Shown here: positions 52,285-59,193 of the stretch, one piece after another
Layout of the letters: every line of letters starts with the position of its first letter
Position numbering within the stretch: the stretch's first letter is position 1
Source of the DNA: Mesorhizobium huakuii
GTDB taxonomy: Bacteria > Pseudomonadota > Alphaproteobacteria > Rhizobiales > Rhizobiaceae
Direction: 5' to 3'
Length of the DNA: 64,000 nt
NCBI RefSeq assembly: GCF_030160235.1
Contig: NZ_BSNY01000009.1
Coordinates: forward strand, 1-64,000
Translations under genes and position numbers: made by a program
The notes under the pieces: generated by a model
The model's input: only the letters and a program-made list of their open reading frames with translations
What the model was told of the DNA's origin: nothing
The model's database searches: none

Positions 52285-52305
52285 GCATCCCCACGCGGGG
52301 GATGC
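52285..52305 (+). terminator. GC hairpin after the second paralog
   Basis: GCATCCCC (52285-52292) pairs with GGGGATGC (52298-52305) around a five-base loop, eight bases after the stop codon. No T-run follows, so it may be a Rho-assisted terminator, an mRNA 3' stabiliser or a processing site before the small peptide gene. Confidence 0.5.
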
Positions 52306-52377
52306 ACGAATCCGTCGAGCCCGCTAGCACTCCAATTGCCGCTCTGCGCGCGGCGCCATGATTGGAGAGGACCCCGC

Positions 52378-52470
52378 ATGAAAAGACGCTACGAAAGGCC
52401 GACGCTGGACAAGCGTCAGAAGCTGTCCAGCATTACAGCGGCATGTACGCCCTCCACCTGCGTCGATTGA
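52378..52470 (+). CDS. Putative RiPP precursor peptide with lasso-type leader
   Basis: A 30-residue peptide with an excellent ribosome-binding site, GGAGAGG seven bases before the ATG. It begins MKRRYERPTLDKRQKLSSIT and ends AACTPSTCVD. Tyr5-x-x-Pro8-x-Leu10 and Thr20, 15 residues after the Tyr, reproduce the lasso-precursor leader; Gln replaces the usual Gly. The short core has two Cys (23 and 28) and a terminal Asp, so a different ring (disulphide or thioether) is conceivable. It aligns without gaps to the peptide at 10410 at M, K, Y, P, T, L, K, R, K, L, T and A. No lasso cyclase, peptidase or B1 gene is near. The following 48 bases lead to the convergent dehydrogenase gene. Confidence 0.65.
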   Translation: MKRRYERPTLDKRQKLSSITAACTPSTCVD

Positions 52471-52518
52471 TGCTCGCCGAGAATCACCGACGCTGACCTT
52501 GGGCAGACCCCGGCGTTC

Positions 52519-54033
52519 TCAGTCGATGTCGAACGAGACGCCCTGGGCCAGCGGCAGCGCCTTCGAATAGTTCACCGTGTTGGTGGCGCGGCGCATATAG
52601 GCCTTCCACGCATCGGAGCCGCTCTCGCGGCCGCCGCCGGTTTCCTTTTCGCCGCCGAAAGCACCGCCGATCTCGGCGCCCGAAGTGCCGATATTGACGT
52701 TGGCGATGCCGCAGTCCGAACCGTCGACGCCCAGGAATCGCTCGGATTCCTGAAGGTCGCGGGTGAAGATCGACGAAGACAGGCCCGCACCCACCGCATT
52801 GTGTTCGTCGAGCACGGCGTCGAAATCGGAATATTTCATCACATAGAGGATCGGTGCAAAGGTCTCTTCCGTTACCGGCGAGACCTGTTTCGGCATCTCG
52901 ACCAGGGCCGGATGCACATAATAGGCATCCGGGTGGCCGTTCTCGACCCGCGTACCGCCGGTCACCTTGCCGCCATGGGCGGTGGCTTCCTTCAACGCGT
53001 TCTGCATGGCGTCGAACGCGGCCTTGTCGATCAGCGGCCCGACCAGCGACGAGGTCTCCAGCGGATTGCCGACCGACACGCTCTGATAGGCCTTCTTCAG
53101 GCGCGGCACCAAGGCATCGTAGACGCTCTCATGCACGAACAGGCGCCGCAGCGTCGTGCAGCGCTGGCCGGCGGTGCCCATGGCGCCGAAGGCGATGGCG
53201 CGCAGCGCCATGTCGAGATCGGCGGTCGGGCAGACGATCCCGGCATTGTTGCCGCCGAGCTCCAGCACGGCACGCGCAAAGCGCTTGGCCAGGCGCGGGC
53301 CGACGTCGCGGCCCATGCGGGTCGAGCCGGTGGCCGAAACCAGCGGCACCTTGGGATGGTCGACCAGGATTTCGCCGACGGCGCGGTCGCCGATCAGCAC
53401 CGGCGCCAGACCCTGCGGCGCATCAGTGCCGAAACGCTTGACCGCGCGTGCAAGGATCGCCTCGCAGGCAAGCGCCGTCAGCGGTGTCTTCTCCGACGGC
53501 TTCCACACCACAGCGTCGCCGCAGACCAGCGCCAGTGCCGCATTCCACGACCACACCGCGACCGGGAAGTTGAAAGCGGAAATGACGCCGACCACGCCGA
53601 GCGGATGCCAGGTTTCCATCATGCGATGGCCCGGACGCTCGGTGGCGATGGTCAGGCCATACAATTGCCGGGACAGACCGACGGCGAAATCGCAGATGTC
53701 GATCATCTCCTGCACTTCGCCGAGCCCCTCGGACGGGATCTTGCCGACCTCGATCGAGACCAGCCGGCCAAGCTCGGCCTTGTGCGCACGCAATTCCTCG
53801 CCGAGCAGCCGCACCAGTTCGCCGCGCTTCGGGCCGGGCACCAGCCGCCAGGACTGGAATGCCTTGTGCGCGGCATCAATCGTCTTGGCCGCATCGGCCG
53901 GCGAGATGGTCTTCAGCGCCGCGATCTGTTCGCCCGTCACCGGGCTGTGCACGATCAGGTCGCCGCCGACAAGCGCGTCCTTGGCCACACCCAGTTTGGC
54001 CAGAAGCTCGGCCGTTTCCTTCGCTATGGTCAT
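52519..54033 (-). CDS. amaB: ALDH7-type semialdehyde dehydrogenase (alpha-aminoadipate semialdehyde)
   Basis: A 504-residue NAD(P)-dependent aldehyde dehydrogenase. Family motifs are FNFPVAVWSWNAALALVCGD, WKPSEKTPLTALAC, the catalytic Glu region VLELGGNNAGIV, the catalytic Cys in GTAGQRCTTLRRLFVHE, and EIGGAFGGEKETGGGRESGSDAWK near the end. The GNNA and AGQRCTT wording is that of the ALDH7/antiquitin group, which oxidises alpha-aminoadipic semialdehyde in lysine breakdown. The symbol follows the Pseudomonas naming and the substrate is by family only. AAAGGGA lies upstream of the ATG. No other lysine-degradation gene is adjacent. Confidence 0.85.
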   Translation of the reverse strand: MTIAKETAELLAKLGVAKDALVGGDLIVHSPVTGEQIAALKTISPADAAKTIDAAHKAFQSWRLVPGPKRGELVRLLGEELRAHKAELGRLVSIEVGKIPSEGLGEVQEMIDICDFAVGLSRQLYGLTIATERPGHRMMETWHPLGVVGVISAFNFPVAVWSWNAALALVCGDAVVWKPSEKTPLTALACEAILARAVKRFGTDAPQGLAPVLIGDRAVGEILVDHPKVPLVSATGSTRMGRDVGPRLAKRFARAVLELGGNNAGIVCPTADLDMALRAIAFGAMGTAGQRCTTLRRLFVHESVYDALVPRLKKAYQSVSVGNPLETSSLVGPLIDKAAFDAMQNALKEATAHGGKVTGGTRVENGHPDAYYVHPALVEMPKQVSPVTEETFAPILYVMKYSDFDAVLDEHNAVGAGLSSSIFTRDLQESERFLGVDGSDCGIANVNIGTSGAEIGGAFGGEKETGGGRESGSDAWKAYMRRATNTVNYSKALPLAQGVSFDID

Positions 54034-54220
54034 TTTTGTCCCTTTCAGATCCCGTCGTCATCATATGGCGTCGGGTCAAAGCCTCGCGCCATTCGCCCGC
54101 ATGCCGAAATGGCACTTCAGGCACAGTCATGGCGTGGCCTTACTCGTTTCAAGGGAAAATCGCCACCCCGGCATGGTCTAAGCCCTGGTGACACGATTGA
54201 GCCAGATGGGCAAACGCGGC

Positions 54221-55495
54221 TCAGTTGGCCTTTTTCGCCGGCACACGCACGGCGCCGTCCTTCATCAAACGGTCGATATGCATGCGGATATGGGCCGCTT
54301 CCGCCGCCGTATTGGCCAGCGCGATGGCGCGGTCGAAGGCGACGCGTGCCTCCTCGCCCCGGTCGAGTTGCATCAGCAGCCCGCCCTTGAGGCCGAAGAA
54401 GTGAAAATAGCCGGAAAGCCTCTCTTCCAGCGGCTCGATCATGGCAAGGGCGGCTTCGGGGCCGCGTATCTTGGAAACCGCCACCGCGCGGTTGAGCGTG
54501 ATGACGGGCGACGGCTGCATCTGTTCGAGCAGGCCGTAGAGCAGGTCGATCTCAACCCAGTCGGTGTCCTCGGCCTTCTCTGCCCGGGCATGCAAAGCGG
54601 CGATTGCCGCCTGCACCTGATAGGGACCCGGCTTGCGATGGCGCAACGCCTTGTCGACCAGCGCCAGTCCCTCGTCGATCATTTTGCGGCTCCACAGGCC
54701 GCGATCCTGGTCCTCGAGCAGCACGATCTCGCCGTCTGCGTCGAAACGGGCAGGCGCCCGCGCATGCTGCAGCAAAAGCAGCGCCGTCAGCCCCATGATC
54801 TCCGGCTCGGTCTGGAACAGCCGCAGCAACAGCCGGGCGAGCCGGATCGCCTCCTCGCACAGCGGTGCGCGGGCCGGCGCCTCGCCGCTGTTGGTCGAAT
54901 AGCCTTCGTTGAAGATCAGGTAGACCATCGCCGCCACCGCGGCGAGCCGCTCGGAGCGTTCGACCGCGCCCGGCGTCTCGAACGGCACGCCGGCGTCGGC
55001 GATGCGCGCCTTGGCTCGGGTGATGCGCTGCTCCATGGCGCTCTCGCCGACCAGGAAGGCGCGCGCGATCTGCTTGACCGTGAGACCGGAGACGATGCGC
55101 AGCGCGACCGCGATCTGCTGCGTTGCCGGGAGGTCCGGATGACAGCAGATGAAGAGCAGCCGCAATATGTCGTCGCGATAGTGCGCGCCATCCAGCCGCT
55201 CGGCGATGTCGCTCTCGGCATCCTCCAGATCGGAGATCTGGTCCTCTTCCGGCATCGGCGCCTGCTTGGCGCGCTTGCGCACCGCGTCGATGCCGCTGTT
55301 GCGGCCGACGAAGATCAGCCAGGCCGCCGGGTCGCGCGGCGGCCCGTTCTGCGGCCAGTTCTTCAACGCCCTGAGACAGGCATCCTGGAAAGCTTCCTCC
55401 GCCGTATCGAGATCGCGGAAATAGCGCAGCAGCGCGCCCATTGCCTGCGGGCGGGCGGCGCTGATCGCGGAGCTGATCCAGGCAAGTTCGGTCAT
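54221..55495 (-). CDS. ECF-type RNA polymerase sigma factor with C-terminal TPR-like extension (ECF42 type)
   Basis: A 424-residue sigma factor. Region 2 is seen in LRYFRDLDTAEEAFQDACLRALKNWP and region 4 in VSGLTVKQIARAFLVGESAMEQRITRAKARI. The second half (about residues 190-415; MVYLIFNEGYS, ITLNRAVAVSKIRGPEAALAMIE, YHFFGLKGGLLMQLDRGEEARVAFDRAIALA in adjoining pieces) is the large C-terminal extension typical of the ECF42 group, thought to replace an anti-sigma factor. The start overlaps the stop of the YciI-like gene by four bases, the conserved pairing for this group. Confidence 0.9.
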   Translation of the reverse strand: MTELAWISSAISAARPQAMGALLRYFRDLDTAEEAFQDACLRALKNWPQNGPPRDPAAWLIFVGRNSGIDAVRKRAKQAPMPEEDQISDLEDAESDIAERLDGAHYRDDILRLLFICCHPDLPATQQIAVALRIVSGLTVKQIARAFLVGESAMEQRITRAKARIADAGVPFETPGAVERSERLAAVAAMVYLIFNEGYSTNSGEAPARAPLCEEAIRLARLLLRLFQTEPEIMGLTALLLLQHARAPARFDADGEIVLLEDQDRGLWSRKMIDEGLALVDKALRHRKPGPYQVQAAIAALHARAEKAEDTDWVEIDLLYGLLEQMQPSPVITLNRAVAVSKIRGPEAALAMIEPLEERLSGYFHFFGLKGGLLMQLDRGEEARVAFDRAIALANTAAEAAHIRMHIDRLMKDGAVRVPAKKAN

Positions 55496-55866
55496 AGGGC
55501 AACCCCGGTGGGATTGAACACCGAGACCGGCCGGATCTCATAGGATCCGCCGCTCGGGTTGACCTCGGAGAGCTCACGGGCGAATTCGACGGCCTCGTCG
55601 AGATCGGCGCATTCGAGCGTGTAGAAGCCGAGGAACTGCTCCTTGGTCTCGGCGAACGGCCCGTCGATGACGACCGATTCGCCTTTCACTTTCCTCAGCG
55701 TCGTCGCCGCCGTCGTCGGCAAAAGCCGCGCCACCGGGCCAAGCCGGCCGGCCTTGGCGTACTTGTCCTGAACGTTGAGGAGATTGGCCATGACTTCGTC
55801 ATCCTGCGCCTTGCTCCAGGAGCTGACGACGTCTTCGGAGGCATAGCAGAGTATGGCGTAGAGCAT
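55492..55866 (-). CDS. YciI-like (DGPF domain) protein, ECF42 partner
   Basis: A 124-residue soluble protein of the YciI/DGPF family. It contains the signature DGPFAETKEQFLGFYTLEC, plus AVEFARELSEVNPSGGSYEIRPV near the end. GGACC stands six bases before the ATG. Its stop overlaps the sigma factor start as ATGA. DGPF proteins are habitually cotranscribed with ECF42 sigma factors and may modulate them or sense a small molecule; no activity is known. Confidence 0.9.
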   Translation of the reverse strand: MLYAILCYASEDVVSSWSKAQDDEVMANLLNVQDKYAKAGRLGPVARLLPTTAATTLRKVKGESVVIDGPFAETKEQFLGFYTLECADLDEAVEFARELSEVNPSGGSYEIRPVSVFNPTGVAL

Positions 55867-55965
55867 GGGTGGTCCTTTTCTGTATCAAAGGACGAAACAG
55901 TATGACCGATCCCGACACGACGTCGATAAAAAAAGACGGATAGAGCGACCGTCAATTGCCGCCGG

Positions 55966-57057
55966 TCACCGTTCGTGCGTCTTCAACCATCTCAGCACGA
56001 GCGCTTCCTCGTCATCGAGACCCTCGATGGGCCGCTTGCGCTTGTTGGCTTCCGCCATTTCGGCCAGCAGCCGCCCCTGCGACCATGCTTCGAAAACCTG
56101 CGGATGAATATAGCATTTGCGGCAGACGGCGCGTGTGTTGCCCAGCCGCTCGGCCACCGTGTCGATGACGCTGTTCATCACCCGCCTTTGCTGGGCTTGG
56201 GCTTCGGGCAGCTCCGTCTGTGCAAACAGCGACGCGGCGTGGATGGTGCCGCCCCAGGTGCGGAAGTGCTTCGAACTGAACGCATCGCCGGCGGCGCCCC
56301 TGATGTAGCGGTTGACGTCGTCGGAGTGGACCGGGCGTCGGCTGCCGTCCTCGTCGAGATACTGGAACAGCTTCTGGCCCGGCAGGTCCTGCGCCCCCCG
56401 CACGATACGGGCGATACGGCGATCGACCAGCTTCAGTTTCCATTCCTTGCCGGACTTGCCCTTGAAGGCAAAGCGCAGGCTCGATCCCCTGATGTCGACA
56501 TGGCGGTCGCGCAACGTCGTCAGGCCGAAGCTCTTGTTGTCACGCGCATAGGCGGCATTGCCGACGCGGATCATCGTGTTGTCGAGCAGCCAGACGACCG
56601 CGGCGACGACGCGTTCGAACGGCAGTCCGTGGCGGCGCAAATCGCCGTCTATCGTGCGCCTCAGCTTGGCCAGGCTTTCGGCGAAGGCAACGAGGCTCGA
56701 ATATTTGACACCGTCGCGTTCTTCGGCCCATTGCGGATGATAGCGATACTGCTTGCGCCCCCGCTGATCCCTGCCGGTCGCCTGGATGTGCCCATCGGCA
56801 TCAGGCGAGATCCAGACATCCGTCCAGGCCGGCGGAATGACGATCGCCTCGATACGCGCCCTGGCGGCGTCCGAGACCGCTTTCCCGTCCGGTCCCTTGT
56901 ACGAAAATCCCTTGCCGGTCTTCAGCCGGCGGATACCGGGCTCGGCATCGCTGACATAAGTCAGCGCGGTGTGCTTGGCCGAGCTTTGCGCCCCATTCTT
57001 CGGCGCAACGTCGTCGTCGGTTGGCCGGCCGTGCGGCAATCCGGGTCTCTGCAGCAT
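55966..57057 (-). CDS. DNA topoisomerase IB
   Basis: A 363-residue poxvirus-type topoisomerase IB, which relaxes supercoils by a transient 3'-phosphotyrosine link. Visible landmarks are GFSYKGPDGKAVSDAARARIEAIVIPPAW, the N-terminal domain GRDQRGRKQYRYHPQW, the catalytic core MIRVGNAAYARDNKSFGLTTL with an active-site Arg, HFRTWGGTIHAA with the catalytic His region, and the nucleophile Tyr in CRKCYIHP. The ATG at 57057 has GGAGC five bases upstream; a longer frame starting 18 codons earlier is less likely. Such enzymes are common in soil bacteria as accessory, often stress-linked, topoisomerases. Confidence 0.93.
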   Translation of the reverse strand: MLQRPGLPHGRPTDDDVAPKNGAQSSAKHTALTYVSDAEPGIRRLKTGKGFSYKGPDGKAVSDAARARIEAIVIPPAWTDVWISPDADGHIQATGRDQRGRKQYRYHPQWAEERDGVKYSSLVAFAESLAKLRRTIDGDLRRHGLPFERVVAAVVWLLDNTMIRVGNAAYARDNKSFGLTTLRDRHVDIRGSSLRFAFKGKSGKEWKLKLVDRRIARIVRGAQDLPGQKLFQYLDEDGSRRPVHSDDVNRYIRGAAGDAFSSKHFRTWGGTIHAASLFAQTELPEAQAQQRRVMNSVIDTVAERLGNTRAVCRKCYIHPQVFEAWSQGRLLAEMAEANKRKRPIEGLDDEEALVLRWLKTHER

Positions 57058-57153
57058 GCAAGCTCCACGCAAATATGCGTAGATAAGCTGTTGACCGACG
57101 GCTGGTTCCACGCCCGCGCGAAAGTCGGCTGTCGCGGCAAGCGAACCTTGCGA

Positions 57154-58092
57154 CTACAACACGCCCTGCAATTCGACCCGCGGCGCCGACAGCCGCCGTC
57201 GCACCGCGAGCTTGAGCCTATAGCGCAGACAGCGCCAGGCTTCTGACCGCCGCTTTGGCGCGGCCGCGGCCACTGCCAGGAAGCGCTCGGCGATGTCCAG
57301 GTCGCCGCGCGCATAGTGGACGCGGGCGATCTTGAGGGCGACAAGCCCCTCCCTGGTCTTGAGCGCCGAGACCGGGATGCCGCAATTGGTGAGCGTGCGC
57401 AATTCCCGGCGCCACTCCAGGAAGCGCCGCACCGGGTTGATTGCAAAGCGGTCGTCGGAACGGGCCGGCGAAACCTCATAGACCATGACGGGTTGCGGCG
57501 TCATGGCCAGCGAAGCCTTGCTCATCAGCCGCGCCCAGAACAGCGTGTCCTCGTCATAGGCAAGGCCCACCGGGAACCGTGTATCGCCAATCAGTTGCCG
57601 GGACGCCAGCACGCTGCCCACCGCGACGGAACGTATATCGCCTTTCACATAGGCCGATGCATTTGCCAGGCACGCGGCCTGATAGCCGTTCGGAATCTTG
57701 ATCTGCCGATCCTGGCCGTTCACCCGCCGCCGGTAGGCGCCAACGATCATGCCGGCTTTCGGCTGGTTCTCCGCCTGCCGCAACAGCGCGCGCAATCCGC
57801 CCTGAAGATGCAAATCGTCGGCATCGATCAGGTACACCCAGGGATGGAGCACTTGCGCCAGCGCCACGTTGCGGGCGGCGCCGGCGTCGCGGCATTCGGC
57901 CGGCAGCACGCGCAGCGGCAAAGCCAATTGCGCCGCTGCCTGCCGTGCGACATCAGCCGTGTTATCGATCGATGCATCGTCGACCAGCAGGACTTCGCCG
58001 ATCACCTCGGCCTCACCGGCGAGTGACGCCAGCGTCGTCGCGATAGTAGCCGCAGCATTGTGGGCAGGAATGACGACGCTGACCGCTTTCAA
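57154..58092 (-). CDS. Glycosyltransferase family 2
   Basis: A 312-residue cytosolic or membrane-associated inverting glycosyltransferase. The GT-A fold begins with VSVVIPAHNAAATIATTLASL, followed by VLLVDDASIDNTADVA and the metal-binding motif VYLIDADD near residue 92; a catalytic DED-like motif (YDEDTLFW) appears near 180. The start codon is TTG with GGGG eight bases upstream; no ATG fits as well. The C-terminal third is helical and basic. The acceptor is unknown; the lone position gives no polysaccharide operon context. Confidence 0.87.
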   Translation of the reverse strand: MKAVSVVIPAHNAAATIATTLASLAGEAEVIGEVLLVDDASIDNTADVARQAAAQLALPLRVLPAECRDAGAARNVALAQVLHPWVYLIDADDLHLQGGLRALLRQAENQPKAGMIVGAYRRRVNGQDRQIKIPNGYQAACLANASAYVKGDIRSVAVGSVLASRQLIGDTRFPVGLAYDEDTLFWARLMSKASLAMTPQPVMVYEVSPARSDDRFAINPVRRFLEWRRELRTLTNCGIPVSALKTREGLVALKIARVHYARGDLDIAERFLAVAAAAPKRRSEAWRCLRYRLKLAVRRRLSAPRVELQGVL

Positions 58093-58241
58093 CTACAATA
58101 CCCCGCGCCCGCGCCCATTGGCAGTATAATGGCTGTCCCTCGAAACGGACGGAGATTAGCGGCCCCTTCGATGTTTGAGAAGTCGCTTCGTCCACCCACA
58201 ATTGCAATAGCGGAACGCCTCGCGCTTTATCAACCCGCTTT

Positions 58242-59126
58242 TCATACCTTCTCGAGCACTACCGGAATGACGTCGACGGCCTGCTCGCCGACCTGTCCGC
58301 CAGTGGTCTTCAGCACGCCGACGATCGGCGCGACGTCGGAATAGTCGCGGCCGTAGCCGACGGTGATATGGTCGTTGCTGGCGCGCATGCCGTTGGTCGG
58401 GTCGAACTCCTGCCAGCCGGCGTCCCGCCCGCACCAGACCTTGACCCAGGCATGCATGGCGTCAGCGCCTTCCAGCCTGGGCTTGCCCTTGGGCGGTATG
58501 GTACGCAGGAAGCCGCTGACATAGCCGGCCGGAATGCCGAGCCCGCGCAAGCCCGCGATCATGATGTGTGAAAAATCCTGGCAGACGCCGCGCTTCAGCC
58601 GGAAGGCATCGCTTGCCCGGGTCCGCACCGTGGTCGCCTCGCCGTCATAGGTGAAATCGCGATGGATGCGGTTGCACAGATCCATTGCCGTGCCGGCGGC
58701 CGAGGTGCCGACACTGTCCTTCGCGTAGGTGGTGATCGCCGCATCGATACCGGAGTGGGCGCTTCCCGCCAGAAAATGGTGCGGCGAGGCAGACGCCAAC
58801 GACCGCACCGCGGCCAGTTCCTGCCGCAGCCGCCCGATATCGGGCGACACGTCGAGCCCGGGCTCGGGCCGCGACACCGAAACGCGTGCACTCATCCTGA
58901 TGTCGAGCGCGTCATGCGCGTCGCGAAAAGCGATCGAGGTGACGTTGTTGCCGAAGAAATCCGAGAAATCCGACCGCTCGTTGGGTGCCGGGGCAAAGGA
59001 CAGCGACGCCGCAATGACGCGCTGCACGCCTGATATCGTCGATGGCAGCACGCGGATCTGGTGGCGGCCGCCGCCCGCCGCCGCTGCATAATCGTAATGG
59101 AGATGAAGCCTGATGTCGTAAAGCAT
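58242..59126 (-). CDS. Transglutaminase-like family protein
   Basis: A 294-residue protein with an N-terminal beta-sandwich domain (LHLHYDYAAAAGGGRHQIRV) and a transglutaminase-like cysteine-protease core. The core has GVCQDFSHIMIAGLRGLG with the catalytic Cys, DAMHAWVKVWC with the His, and WQEFDPTNG with the Asp. It is the short partner of the ATP-grasp/alpha-E gene upstream, a fixed pair in many proteobacteria. The cluster has been interpreted in comparative genomics as a peptide ligation and cleavage system; its substrates are not known. It lies 67 bases after the preceding stop, with a strong hairpin between. Confidence 0.92.
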   Translation of the reverse strand: MLYDIRLHLHYDYAAAAGGGRHQIRVLPSTISGVQRVIAASLSFAPAPNERSDFSDFFGNNVTSIAFRDAHDALDIRMSARVSVSRPEPGLDVSPDIGRLRQELAAVRSLASASPHHFLAGSAHSGIDAAITTYAKDSVGTSAAGTAMDLCNRIHRDFTYDGEATTVRTRASDAFRLKRGVCQDFSHIMIAGLRGLGIPAGYVSGFLRTIPPKGKPRLEGADAMHAWVKVWCGRDAGWQEFDPTNGMRASNDHITVGYGRDYSDVAPIVGVLKTTGGQVGEQAVDVIPVVLEKV

Positions 59127-59140
59127 GAGCTACTTTTCTT

Positions 59141-59168
59141 GTTTTGCCGCAGGTTCCTGCCGCAAAAC
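59141..59168. promoter_or_regulatory. Intercistronic inverted repeat, 13-bp arms
   Basis: GTTTTGCCGCAGG (59141-59153) and CCTGCCGCAAAAC (59156-59168) pair at 12 of 13 positions around two bases. It fills much of the gap between the ATP-grasp/alpha-E gene and the transglutaminase gene. It could stabilise the upstream message or be a dispersed palindromic repeat of the genome. Confidence 0.5.
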
Positions 59169-59193
59169 CGTGAGACACTTTTGCAGAACCTGC

